From the NCBI GenBank assembly GCA_913060875.1, contig CAJXSL010000002.1, positions 372,001-436,000 on the forward strand: a DNA stretch of 64,000 nt. Reading direction: 5' to 3'. Below, one piece after another: positions 9,967-18,153 of this stretch. Positions within the stretch are counted from its first letter, which is position 1. Every line of letters begins with the position of its first letter. Under the pieces are notes generated by a model. That model was not told the DNA's origin, made no database searches, and saw only the letters and a program-made list of their open reading frames with translations. The position numbers were made by a program, and so were the translations under genes. Source of the DNA: an uncultured Desulfobacteraceae bacterium (GTDB lineage Bacteria; Desulfobacterota; Desulfobacteria; Desulfobacterales; UBA5852).

Positions 9967-10036
9967 CCCTATCCCCTCCCCTTTCGTCGCAAGAATCGGG
10001 TTGCGCCCGTTCCGGTATCTTCTTAAAATGACATCA

Positions 10037-10064
10037 TCCTTTTCTTTTCCGGAAAAGAAAAGGA
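10037..10064. terminator. 28-bp perfect palindrome after the efflux operon
   Basis: The two arms of 14 bases (TCCTTTTCTTTTCC and its exact complement) abut with no loop, centred between 10050 and 10051. It lies 70 bases after the RND stop and before the Ada-like gene. It could form a strong hairpin and terminate or stabilise the efflux transcript. A protein-binding site is the alternative. Confidence 0.5.
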
Positions 10065-10132
10065 ATCATAATATCAATAACTCCGGATGAGTTTAACCTC
10101 TCAGAGTTTTCCGCCAGAGGGAGAGGACTTAG

Positions 10133-10158
10133 CCCGAATATTTAATGAAATGTTCGGG
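10133..10158 (+). promoter_or_regulatory. Leader hairpin before the Ada-like gene
   Basis: CCCGAATATTT at 10133-10143 pairs with AAATGTTCGGG at 10148-10158 around an AATG loop, with a single G-U pair. The stem ends 31 nt before the chosen ATG of the AraC/methyltransferase gene. It could be an operator palindrome or an RNA hairpin in the leader. A related word, ATGAAATATTCAGGTTA, occurs near 21578-21594. Confidence 0.4.
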
Positions 10159-10188
10159 TTAGGTCGATACCAGGAAAGGATACCGGCC

Positions 10189-11049
10189 ATGACCGATTAC
10201 CAGAACCTGTGCCGCGATTATGCCCGGGTGGAGGCCACCATCCGTTTTCTCGAAACCCGTCACCAGGACCAGCCCGGACTGGCCGACATTGCCGCGGCGG
10301 CCGGATTGAGCGAATACCACTTTCAAAAACTCTTCAGCCGCTGGGTGGGCATCAGTCCCAAGCGGTTTCTGCAGTTCCTCACCAAGGAACACGCCAAGAA
10401 ACTGATCGAGGGTTCCGGCACGGTGCTGGACACCACCTACGACAGCGGCCTTTCCAGCCCCGGCCGCCTGCACGACCTCTTTGTCACCTGCGAGGCCGTG
10501 ACCCCCGGGGAGTATAAAAAAAGGGGCGCCGGCCTGGACATCCGTTACGGCTTCCACGCCTCCCCCTTTGGCGAGTGCCTCCTGGCCGTGACCGACCGGG
10601 GCCTCTGCGCCCTCACCTTCGTGCAGGACGGCAATCGACGCCGGCCCGTGACCGACCTCGAACGCCAGTGGCCCCAGGCCCGCATCCGCCAAGACCCGGC
10701 CGCCTCGGCCGGCCTGCTGGACAGCATCTTCGGGTTCCCCCACGACCACCCGCCCGCCCCGCTTTATCTTTTCGTCAAGGGCACCAACTTCCAGATCAAG
10801 GTCTGGGAGGCCCTCCTGAAAATCCCACTGGGCCGGGCCGTGACCTATGAAGATATCGCCCGGCATATCGGCATGCCCAACGCCCAGCGGGCCGTTGGCA
10901 ATGCGGTGGGGCGCAACCCCATCCCCTTCCTGATCCCCTGCCACCGCGTCCTCCGTAAAATGGGGGCCTTTGGTTATTACGGCGGCGGTCCGTCCCGCAA
11001 AAAGGCCATGCTGGGATGGGAGTCGACCCTGGCCCGCAATGTTGGATGA
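10189..11049 (+). CDS. Ada-like AraC regulator fused to O6-alkylguanine-DNA methyltransferase
   Basis: The N-terminal half is an AraC helix-turn-helix (residues about 15-105, GLSEYHFQKLFSRWVGISPK). The C-terminal half is an MGMT/Ogt domain with the catalytic motif IPCHRVL, Cys at about residue 251. The protein would remove alkyl groups from guanine in DNA and regulate repair genes. It lacks the Cys4 zinc methyl-phosphotriester domain of E. coli Ada. The ATG at 10189 has AGGAAAGG upstream; an ATG 34 codons earlier lies in the hairpin-containing leader and was not chosen. Adaptive-response control is inferred from the domain pairing. Confidence 0.88.
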   Translation: MTDYQNLCRDYARVEATIRFLETRHQDQPGLADIAAAAGLSEYHFQKLFSRWVGISPKRFLQFLTKEHAKKLIEGSGTVLDTTYDSGLSSPGRLHDLFVTCEAVTPGEYKKRGAGLDIRYGFHASPFGECLLAVTDRGLCALTFVQDGNRRRPVTDLERQWPQARIRQDPAASAGLLDSIFGFPHDHPPAPLYLFVKGTNFQIKVWEALLKIPLGRAVTYEDIARHIGMPNAQRAVGNAVGRNPIPFLIPCHRVLRKMGAFGYYGGGPSRKKAMLGWESTLARNVG

Positions 11050-11196
11050 ACGCCGGTCCGCTTTCGCAGGCCCGCACCTTGTCATTGCCGACCGAGTGGT
11101 ATATGTAACACTCTTTATTTTTCCGGAGGGCGTCTTTACGGATGCCACCGTGGAAATCCGCCAATCAATCCGACCTGTCTTTACCGGGGGACGCAC

Positions 11197-12792
11197 ATGA
11201 TCACACTACTCGACTACGGCGCCGGCAATGTCCGCAGTGTCGTCAACGCCATCGAAAGCCTGGGGGAGACCGTCCGCCCGGTGGAAACCCCGGAAGACAT
11301 TCTCAAGGCCGAACGCCTGGTCTTCCCCGGCGTGGGCGCTTTCGGTGCCATGATGGAAATCCTGCAGGCCCGGGGCTATGTGGCGCCCCTGAAAAGCTAC
11401 CTGCAGTCCGGACGCCCCTTTTTGGGCATCTGCCTGGGCATGCACGCCCTCTTCGAGGAAAGCGAAGAAGCCCCGGGCCTCCCCGGACTGGGCCTTCTGA
11501 AAGGCAAGGTCAAGCGCTTTACCATCGACCGCGCTGTTCCCCACATCGGCTGGAACGGCATCAAGGCCCGCCAGGCCTCCCCCCTGTTCAACGGGCTGAC
11601 GGGAAACGAAAAATTTTATTTCGTACACTCCTACCACGTGGCCCCGAAAGATCCGGAAGTGGTTCTGACGGCCACGGACTACGGCTACGAGTTCGCCAGC
11701 GCAGTGCAGCAGGGCCCGGTCATGGGCACCCAGTTTCACCCCGAGAAAAGCGGGATTCACGGCCGCCGCATATTGGAAAACTTCCTGGCGGCCGATACCC
11801 CGGCGGTAACGCCGGCCCATGTGCCGGAGACCACCCAACTGGCCAAACGCATCATCGCCTGCCTGGACGTGCGCGCCAACGACCAGGGCGACCTGGTGGT
11901 CACCAAGGGCGACCAGTACGACGTGCGCGAAGAGGGCCAGGTGCGCAATCTGGGCCTGCCGGTGGAGCTGGCCGAACGCTATTACCGGGAAGGGGCCGAC
12001 GAGATCACCTTTCTCAACATCACCGGTTTCCGGGATTTTCCCCTGGAAGACATGCCCATGCTGGAAGTGCTCAAGCAGACTTCGCGCAACGTCTTCGTGC
12101 CCCTGACCATCGGCGGCGGCATCCGCAACTACACCGACAAGAACGGCCGGACCTACTCGGCCCTCGAAGTGGCCGCCGAATACTTCCGCTCGGGCGCGGA
12201 CAAAGTGTCCATCGGCAGCGACGCGGTCATAATCGCCGAGGCCTATTTGAATTCCGGCCAGATGACCGGTAAAAGTGCCATCGAAGAAATCTCACGCGTC
12301 TACGGCAGCCAGGCGGTGGTCATTTCGGTGGATCCCCGGCGCGTGTACGTGGCCGATCCCGGGGACGTGCCCCACGAGACCATCGCAACCGCCGATCCCG
12401 GCCCCAACGGGGAACACTACTGCTGGTACCAGTGCACCATCAAAGGCGGCCGCGAAGGCCGGGAGCTGGACGCCGTGACCCTGGCCAAGACCTGCGAAAA
12501 GCTCGGCGCCGGCGAAATCCTGTTGAATTGCATCGACCGTGACGGCACCAATGCCGGCTTCGACCTGGAACTGGTCAACGCGGTCAAAGGGGCCGTGTCC
12601 ATCCCGGTGATCGCCTCCAGCGGGGCCGGCTGCGAAGCCCATTTCCACGAAGTTTTCACCCGGACCGAGGCGGAATCCGCCCTGGCGGCCGGCATTTTCC
12701 ACCGCCGCGAAGTGCCCATCGGAGATGTCAAAGCCCACCTCCAGGGCAAGGTGGAGATTCGACCCAATCCCGATGCCGTCGGCCACGCGTGA
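11197..12792 (+). CDS. hisHF: Fused imidazole glycerol phosphate synthase (HisH-HisF)
   Basis: Residues 1-210 are a class I glutamine amidotransferase: DYGAGN start, nucleophile Cys about 79 in GICLGMHALF, and the His-Glu pair in TQFHPEKSG. From about residue 215 (KRIIACLDVRANDQGD) runs the HisF barrel that makes imidazole glycerol phosphate and AICAR from PRFAR. Bacteria usually encode these as two proteins. The cyclase carries the long insertions and wording of fungal/plant HIS7, such as VVTKGDQYDVRE and GPNGEHYCWYQCTIKGGRE. No other his gene is adjacent. The identification is firm; the eukaryote-like origin is inferred from remembered HIS7 sequence. Confidence 0.93.
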   Translation: MITLLDYGAGNVRSVVNAIESLGETVRPVETPEDILKAERLVFPGVGAFGAMMEILQARGYVAPLKSYLQSGRPFLGICLGMHALFEESEEAPGLPGLGLLKGKVKRFTIDRAVPHIGWNGIKARQASPLFNGLTGNEKFYFVHSYHVAPKDPEVVLTATDYGYEFASAVQQGPVMGTQFHPEKSGIHGRRILENFLAADTPAVTPAHVPETTQLAKRIIACLDVRANDQGDLVVTKGDQYDVREEGQVRNLGLPVELAERYYREGADEITFLNITGFRDFPLEDMPMLEVLKQTSRNVFVPLTIGGGIRNYTDKNGRTYSALEVAAEYFRSGADKVSIGSDAVIIAEAYLNSGQMTGKSAIEEISRVYGSQAVVISVDPRRVYVADPGDVPHETIATADPGPNGEHYCWYQCTIKGGREGRELDAVTLAKTCEKLGAGEILLNCIDRDGTNAGFDLELVNAVKGAVSIPVIASSGAGCEAHFHEVFTRTEAESALAAGIFHRREVPIGDVKAHLQGKVEIRPNPDAVGHA

Positions 12793-12829
12793 AATACGGG
12801 ATGCCAAGAGAATAACGACGGATGATATT

Positions 12830-13048
12830 GGTTTAAGTTGTAGTCTTCTCCCTTTGTCCCGCGCCGAGCATCGGCGGGGCGGACGGAAAAAAGCGCGCGG
12901 ACTGTCTGAACCCGCCGTAGCCTATGCGAAGGCGGGTGAGTTTCCGCGTGCTCCGGCCGCCGCGACGACGCGCAGGGAAGTGCGAAGCACCGCGGGACAC
13001 GGGCGGTTTCTTTTGGTTACTTTTCTTATCCCGTGAAAGAAAAGTAAC
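12830..13048. repeat. Interspersed GC-rich element ending in a long hairpin
   Basis: The 355-base spacer 12793-13147 has no gene. Within it the stretch from about 12840 ends with a 12-bp hairpin: GTTACTTTTCTT at 13016-13027 pairs exactly with 13037-13048 around a 9-base loop. The words TTTTGGTTACTTTTCTT and AAGAAAAGTAAC recall a dispersed element often seen between proteobacterial genes, which is from memory and unverified. It may also terminate the hisHF transcript. Confidence 0.45.
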
Positions 13049-13147
13049 GATTTAAATTAATGCAACAAATAATCTATGGTGCTACTGTTCCTACGGCTGC
13101 CATAGAAGGCTTCGATCCCAATAAGATTAAAGGATACCCCCATACCC

Positions 13148-13570
13148 ATGCTCCGCATCAACGCCGCCATCACCATCCCGGAAAGCGAACTCACTTTCAG
13201 CTTTGTCCGGGCCGACGGTCCCGGGGGGCAGCATGTGAACAAGACCGCCACGGCGGTCCAGCTGCGCTTCGATGCCCGGCACAGCCCTTCCCTGCCCGAC
13301 GATGTCCGGCAGCGCCTCATGGGCCTGGCCGGCCGCCGCATGACCGCCGAGGGTATCCTGGTGATCGACGCCCGCAGTCAGCGCTCCCAGAAGCAGAACC
13401 GCGAGGAGGCCCTGGACCGCCTGAAAAAACTGATCCTGGCCGCCGCGACACCGCCGCGCCCGCGGCGTCCCACCCGCCCCACCAAGGCTTCCCGCCAACG
13501 CCGGCTGGAGAACAAACGCCACCAGGCCCGCCTGAAGCGCTCCCGCCAGGCGGTCAGGGATATGGATTAA
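13148..13570 (+). CDS. arfB: Alternative ribosome-rescue factor ArfB (YaeJ/Pth4)
   Basis: This 140-residue protein releases stalled peptidyl-tRNA from ribosomes that lack a stop codon. The GGQ catalytic motif is at residues 26-28 (RADGPGGQHVNKTATAVQL). The tail is long and very basic (RQRRLENKRHQARLKRSRQ), as needed to enter the empty mRNA channel. The absence of a codon-recognition domain and the length match ArfB rather than RF1/RF2. The gene stands alone behind an intergenic repeat and 55 nt before the DUF3786 gene. Confidence 0.9.
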   Translation: MLRINAAITIPESELTFSFVRADGPGGQHVNKTATAVQLRFDARHSPSLPDDVRQRLMGLAGRRMTAEGILVIDARSQRSQKQNREEALDRLKKLILAAATPPRPRRPTRPTKASRQRRLENKRHQARLKRSRQAVRDMD

Positions 13571-13625
13571 AGACGTTCTTTTTCAGAAACTGAAAAGCGG
13601 AGTTTAGGAAAAGCAGGGAGAACTT

Positions 13626-14291
13626 ATGGCCGCGCCGCCCCCCGAAAAATCGAGCAGGGATTATGCGCCCGACGGTTCGCACCTCAAACCGAACGCCGTT
13701 CTGTGGGAGGATCTCGAAAAACGATCGCTGGATGAACTGGCCAACCTGACCCTGGCCCTGCCCCTGCCGGACCACCGCCTGCAGTTCCGTTTCCTCGATG
13801 CCGACATCCGTGTTGACATTCCCAACCAGCGCCTTGTGTACGATGACGGTTCGGGGTGGATCCCCCTGGAAGATCCCCTGCTGGAAATGGTGACCCTGGT
13901 TTACCTCAATCAGGTCAATGCCGTCTTCCCCCTGGACCGCGATATCGTGGGGCTGCAGGACCTTAAGGAGTCCCATTTCTTCGTGGGCCCCCATGAATTA
14001 CGTACGGCAGGCGTTCTGGAACGCTACGGCACCGACCCCGACGGATTCAAGCAGGCCGTCATGGCGCTTGGTGGTCAACCGGTAGACATGGCCGATGCGG
14101 CCGGGCGCCTCCTGCCCTTCCCGCGAATCCCCCTGTATTTTCTCATGTGGTTCGCGGACGAAGAATTTCCCGCCCGGCTGCGGGTCCTATTCGACCGCTC
14201 CATCGAAGCGTTCCTGCCCGCGGATGCCATTTGGGCCCTGGTCAACCGCGTGGCTACGGCCTTGAAGAACGGAACAGCTTTTGGTGATTAA
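13626..14291 (+). CDS. DUF3786-family protein
   Basis: This is a 221-residue protein of unknown function recognised as DUF3786 from its C-terminal block LLPFPRIPLYFLMWFADEEF and FDRSIEAFLPADAIWALVN. The family is common in anaerobic Desulfobacterota. No signal peptide or membrane segment is visible. GGGAG stands five bases before the ATG. Its last 38 nt overlap the end of the convergent DUF5131 gene. A decayed copy of its last 64 codons lies at 21625-21816. Confidence 0.8.
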   Translation: MAAPPPEKSSRDYAPDGSHLKPNAVLWEDLEKRSLDELANLTLALPLPDHRLQFRFLDADIRVDIPNQRLVYDDGSGWIPLEDPLLEMVTLVYLNQVNAVFPLDRDIVGLQDLKESHFFVGPHELRTAGVLERYGTDPDGFKQAVMALGGQPVDMADAAGRLLPFPRIPLYFLMWFADEEFPARLRVLFDRSIEAFLPADAIWALVNRVATALKNGTAFGD

Positions 14292-15093
14292 CCTTTATCT
14301 CCGAAAAGGGAACCTCACTTCTTGTGGAGTCTTGAACAGCCACGTTTTTAGGCAGGAGGTTTTTAGGAAACGACTGAAGCGCTTTACCGTTTACCAAATA
14401 GCCCGTTTTACCTTTTCCTTTGAAGACACCGTCCGGGCCATAGCTCCCCCACTGTTTCCAGTAAAAATGGACATTTTGTATCTGGCACTGACGGTGCAGA
14501 GATTCCACCCAGCTTAATTCCGCTTTGCGTGCCTTGTTACCGCTTTCGCCGCCACCAACGACTAGGCGTATTCCTGTCAAATCGATATCTTCAAGATCTT
14601 CCAGCAAAGGTTCGCAGCAGATATGTTTATTGACCGTTTCAATCGTTTGGAGGTCTTTGAGTCTGGGGAAACCATCTTTTTTATTTTCAACTGTCACACC
14701 TATCCACAAGTTGTCAGGAACAGCTTTATTCTTAAAATAGCCTTTCATTCTTTCGCTGCGTTTGGTGAGCATGTAAAAATTGTGCCAATGAGCCTTCTTA
14801 ACAATATTTAAAATCTGATCGATACTTTCCTCATCGGCGTCTTCATGAAAGGTATCGCTCATGTTGTTGATAAAATAGAGGGTCGGCTTTTTGCGTTTTA
14901 ACGGGACCGCTTTTTCCAACCTGTCCCGATGTACGGTAAATTGGAATTTGTTTTCGTATCCCGCGGTTCCCCATTTGTGGAGTTTTAATGCCAACCCTTC
15001 TGCATAACAGTTTTTGCAGGCAGGCGATATCTTTGTGCAGCCCGTAAAGGGGTTCCAGGACGTGGCCTCTAATTTTTTTCTTACTTTAACCAT
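14254..15093 (-). CDS. DUF5131 (phage Gp37/Gp68-like) radical-SAM-type protein
   Basis: The 279 residues start MVKVRKKLEATSWNPFTGCT. A Cys cluster follows, CTKISPACKNC, whose spacing suggests an iron-sulfur site of radical-SAM type. Later blocks such as LWIGVTVENKK and LVVGGGESG are typical of the Gp37/Gp68 family found in phages and bacterial genomes. The reaction is unknown. The ATG at 15091-15093 has GGAAG upstream and overlaps the preceding PPOX gene by 8 nt, so it is the last gene of a four-gene minus-strand operon. Confidence 0.8.
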   Translation of the reverse strand: MVKVRKKLEATSWNPFTGCTKISPACKNCYAEGLALKLHKWGTAGYENKFQFTVHRDRLEKAVPLKRKKPTLYFINNMSDTFHEDADEESIDQILNIVKKAHWHNFYMLTKRSERMKGYFKNKAVPDNLWIGVTVENKKDGFPRLKDLQTIETVNKHICCEPLLEDLEDIDLTGIRLVVGGGESGNKARKAELSWVESLHRQCQIQNVHFYWKQWGSYGPDGVFKGKGKTGYLVNGKALQSFPKNLLPKNVAVQDSTRSEVPFSEIKVNHQKLFRSSRP

Positions 15094-15679
15094 ATTGGAC
15101 TTCCCATTCCGCAAAATCACCTGTCCTAAACTGGACGTAGTCCCAGTGGCCATACCCCTTGGTGAAATCGAGGACGCAGCCCATTTCCGGCCTGAGGCGA
15201 TAGACCGCGACACCAGAGCCTGGATAAGCAGTATCTTCTTCGTACGCCGCAAACTGTTTCATGTGAGGGAGTCGCTTTAGAAACAGGTGGTAGAGATCAC
15301 CGATTTCCGCCTTGTCGGTTACTTTTTCAGCATGAGCTGCCATGGTGAGCCCCTGCATTTCTCCAAAGTCCTTGAAAGATGGGGTAAGCGTCAGTGAAAC
15401 GCGGGAATCCCGTTCAATATTCTGTACCTTGGACGAGGCTTCATAAGACTGAAAATAAAGCATCAAACCCAGATTCCAGATGTCGACAACGTTGGCTTGC
15501 GGCCAACCATCGGCCCGTACTGTGGCGAGAGATATTTCACTTTGGCGCTCGTACATACCAAGTATCGTTCTGCGCAGCGCATCATTCAAAAACTGCGGGC
15601 TGGATGTTGGATTCCAATTGGCCATGATCTCGGACATTTCGGCCTTGAAATCTCTTTCTCTGAGGTTCTGTTTGGTCAT
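15086..15679 (-). CDS. Pyridoxamine 5'-phosphate oxidase-family flavoprotein (PPOX A)
   Basis: A 197-residue split-barrel protein with the family pattern ISLATVRADGWPQANVV, then VQNIERDSRVSLTL. The family binds FMN or F420 and handles various redox reactions; the substrate here is unknown. The C-terminal VLDFTKGYGHWDYVQF matches its upstream neighbour (ISILDFEKGFGHADFVVV), so the two are tandem duplicates, 21 nt apart. It belongs to the operon led by the C_GCAxxG selenoprotein candidate. Confidence 0.82.
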   Translation of the reverse strand: MTKQNLRERDFKAEMSEIMANWNPTSSPQFLNDALRRTILGMYERQSEISLATVRADGWPQANVVDIWNLGLMLYFQSYEASSKVQNIERDSRVSLTLTPSFKDFGEMQGLTMAAHAEKVTDKAEIGDLYHLFLKRLPHMKQFAAYEEDTAYPGSGVAVYRLRPEMGCVLDFTKGYGHWDYVQFRTGDFAEWEVQYG

Positions 15680-15700
15680 AATTTTTTACCCTATTATGAA

Positions 15701-16273
15701 TTATTTTATTGCTCCATCTTCGACCACGACGAAGTCGGCATGGCCGAACCCTTTCTCGAAATCTAAAATGGAGATCACGGTGGGCCGGATACGATATCGG
15801 ATGGTATGGGGATCGGGGAAGACCGCATCGCCGTCATTATAGGTAATATCTGCCAGCTCCGGCATTTTTTCCAGCAAGAGTCGGTGGAATTCACTGGCCG
15901 TCTCCTCGTCTGTAACCTCTTCGGCATATCCCCCGATTGAGACACCGGAACCATTGGCTACATTCTCATAATACGGCCAGATGGCAAGGGAGACACGGTT
16001 GTCCCTGGCGATATTCTTTGCCTTTGATGTGGTTTTAAAGGTTTCAAAATAAACGTCCTCACCCATATTTACGAAGCCCACGGTGTTGACCTGGGGCCAC
16101 CCGTCTTCACGAAGGGTGGAAATGGCCATATCCTTGCACGATTCGAGGATTTCGATCATCTTGGCCCGCAGTTCTTCGGTCATTTCTGTGGCACCGTTGC
16201 CGTAGATCCTTTTTTTGATCACGTCATCCATTTCATTTTCAGCCTGGGTTAATTTGGCGTTCAGCTCGCTCAT
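15701..16273 (-). CDS. Pyridoxamine 5'-phosphate oxidase-family flavoprotein (PPOX B)
   Basis: This 190-residue paralogue of PPOX A has MAISTLREDGWPQVNTVGF and KNIARDNRVSLAIWPY, the split-barrel flavin-binding pattern. MSELNAK was taken as the start because AGGAAAG lies just before that ATG; an in-frame ATG 14 codons earlier is less likely. It lies 63 nt after the C_GCAxxG gene on the same strand. A redox partnership with that Cys/Sec protein is plausible from context only. Confidence 0.82.
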   Translation of the reverse strand: MSELNAKLTQAENEMDDVIKKRIYGNGATEMTEELRAKMIEILESCKDMAISTLREDGWPQVNTVGFVNMGEDVYFETFKTTSKAKNIARDNRVSLAIWPYYENVANGSGVSIGGYAEEVTDEETASEFHRLLLEKMPELADITYNDGDAVFPDPHTIRYRIRPTVISILDFEKGFGHADFVVVEDGAIK

Positions 16274-16336
16274 GATGCTTTCCTTTTCATTCTCAGGATA
16301 ATTTTTGTTCAGCACAGCTTTCTGTCTGATGCGTAT

Positions 16337-16774
16337 CTATGCGGCCTCGTTCAGTATCTCCATTGCAATCCGGTAAGCCGTGTCGACGGCTGGAGCGCAG
16401 ACGTTTTGGGGAATGTCGGAGTTCGCGTATTCTTCAAAATTTTCCGGTTTTGACAGATCGACCCCGGTCAATTCACGGCAGTTCATGGTGTTCATCTCTT
16501 TCTCGAAACGGCGGCGCAGTTCTTTTGCCAGGGGCATGGTTTGCAGAAATTCCTGCACATTGGCGACAGGCCCCTTGATGAGCCCGATGGCCATCACAGC
16601 TCCGGAAACAGCACCGCAAACAGCGCCTGTTAAACCAATCCCACCGCCAAAGCACATGGCCATGTGAGGACTGATTTCATTTTCAATTTTAAATTCCTGG
16701 CTCACGGCCATGAGCACGGATTCTGCTCACGTGTATCCTTCACTCAGGAATCGGGTGGCTCGGTTTGGATCCAT
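16337..16774 (-). CDS. C_GCAxxG_C_C family protein with in-frame UGA (candidate selenocysteine)
   Basis: Reading from the ATG at 16772-16774, which has AAGGAGA six bases upstream, gives MDPNRATRFLSEGYT, then TGA (16727-16729), then AESVLMAVSQEFKIENE and the family core MCFGGGIGLTGAVCGAVSG. In this family the residue at the TGA is the first conserved Cys (pattern GYNCAxxVL), so UGA most likely encodes selenocysteine at residue 16 of 145. A hairpin just downstream fits a bacterial SECIS. The family is thought to be redox-active; no substrate is known. It leads an operon with two PPOX proteins and a DUF5131 protein. The alternative is a truncated protein starting at the later ATG (16717). Confidence 0.78.
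16700..16729 (-). promoter_or_regulatory. Candidate bacterial SECIS hairpin with its UGA
   Basis: Eleven bases after the UGA the mRNA reads GCUCAUGGCCGUGAGC (16715 down to 16700). GCUCAU pairs with GUGAGC, including one G-U, leaving a GGCC loop. The loop starts 17 bases past UGA and has G at its first positions. Both features fit the loose bacterial SECIS rules, where the element lies inside the coding sequence. Confidence 0.6.
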
Positions 16775-17094
16775 TGGTGTCTCCTTCCAATTTGGTTTTC
16801 GTAAACATTCACAGGGCATCACGCCCATGCGTGACAGCGTTCCCGGGCATTTGGAGTACGATATGGTACGTCTGCATTCCCGGCGCCGCCATCTACGGCA
16901 CCCTGTAAACGCTTACCTTAAGAGGGTTTTGGAATTCATTGAACATCACCCTGTGGCCAGATACGTTTTGCCAGTTGCGCTAACCAGCATCTTGGACACA
17001 GCGTCAATTTTTCGCGGAAATTATCAGTTGTCTTTCTCTGACAGAAGTGGCATATACGGCATTAAAATGTTCGAATGCGTCAATTTGGAGGAAT
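16775..17094. other. Divergent regulatory region
   Basis: This 320-base spacer separates the minus-strand C_GCAxxG operon from the plus-strand GlxA-like regulator and should hold both promoters. No confident -10/-35 pair or gene was seen. Open frames here are shadows. The divergent arrangement makes the regulator a candidate controller of the C_GCAxxG/PPOX operon. Confidence 0.4.
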
Positions 17095-18063
17095 ATGAGA
17101 AAAATCACGATATTTTTGCATGACAATGTCATGCTGTCATCTCTCGCCATCCCGCTGGATGTTTTCAATGCCGCCGGTGTTTTCTGGAATATGCTCAATG
17201 AAAAAGCGCCCACGCCGTTTTTCGATGTCAAAACCGCCTCCTTCGACGGCCAACCGGTAAAGACCTATTTCGGGCATGAATTGAAACCGGACGCGTCCAT
17301 TCAGGATTCGGCGGACAGTGACACCATCATTATTCCGCCGTCCGATGCAGACGAAACGTTAGCACCTGACGTCCTTTCCTGGCTCATGCAATCCCATGAA
17401 AAAGGTGCGCATATCGCCAGTTTCTGCCTGGGCACCTTCCTGCTGGCGCAAACCGGCCTTCTGGACAACAAAAGCGCAACGACGCACTGGGGATATCTAA
17501 ACCGGTTCCGGAAACAATATCCCAGGGTCAACGTAAAACCGCACAAACTCATAACCGATGAGGGGGATCTTTTTACGGCCGGGGGGGCCAATGCCGGGGG
17601 CGACCTGGCTTTGTATCTCATTGCAAAATACGCCGGCAAGGAAGCCGCTTTTCAGACGGCAAGAATCATGGTGATGGATATGGACAGGAAATCCCAGTCT
17701 CCGTATTTGTTGCTACGGTTTGAAAAGGCCCATGGGGACCAGGATGTATTGAACATTCAGAACTGGCTGGAAAAAAACTTCCATGATGAGATCAAAGTGA
17801 ACCTGCTTGCCGACAAAGCAGGGATGAGCCGGCGGACATTTGAACGGCGGTTCAAGAATGCCACCGGTGATTCACCCCTGCGGTACCTTCAGCGGATCAG
17901 AATTGAAAATGCCAAGCAGCTCCTTGAAAAAGGCGGAAAAACATTTGATGAGATCACCTACATGGTGGGCTATGAAGACAGCAGCACTTTCAGCAGGATT
18001 TTCAAGAAAACCACCGGGCTGTCCCCCAATTTATATAGAAAGAAGTACAGTTTTGCTGCCTGA
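17095..18063 (+). CDS. GlxA-family AraC regulator with DJ-1/PfpI domain
   Basis: The N-terminal half is a DJ-1/PfpI-like domain carrying the nucleophile-elbow-like IASFCLGTFLLAQTGLLD (Cys about residue 111). The C-terminal half is an AraC helix-turn-helix with MSRRTFERRFKNATGDSP and ITYMVGYEDSSTFSRIFKK. The total of 322 residues is normal for GlxA-type regulators. The start ATG at 17095 follows GGAGG closely. Ligand and targets are unknown; the divergent C_GCAxxG operon is the obvious candidate. Confidence 0.87.
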   Translation: MRKITIFLHDNVMLSSLAIPLDVFNAAGVFWNMLNEKAPTPFFDVKTASFDGQPVKTYFGHELKPDASIQDSADSDTIIIPPSDADETLAPDVLSWLMQSHEKGAHIASFCLGTFLLAQTGLLDNKSATTHWGYLNRFRKQYPRVNVKPHKLITDEGDLFTAGGANAGGDLALYLIAKYAGKEAAFQTARIMVMDMDRKSQSPYLLLRFEKAHGDQDVLNIQNWLEKNFHDEIKVNLLADKAGMSRRTFERRFKNATGDSPLRYLQRIRIENAKQLLEKGGKTFDEITYMVGYEDSSTFSRIFKKTTGLSPNLYRKKYSFAA

Positions 18064-18153
18064 GAAAATGATCTATTGACACAACGACCTTTCCGATCTG
18101 CTCCTTGGCCCAGCCGACGAGGTCCTCCTCACTCAGGTTTTCCCCCTTCAGAA

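Noticed and set aside
12725-13036. 103-codon plus-strand frame after hisHF
   Set aside because: It starts inside hisHF in another frame and runs through repeat-like DNA; no family features.
16710-17123. 137-codon plus-strand frame over the divergent spacer
   Set aside because: It overlaps the start of the Sec-type gene and the start of the GlxA-like gene and shows no domain.
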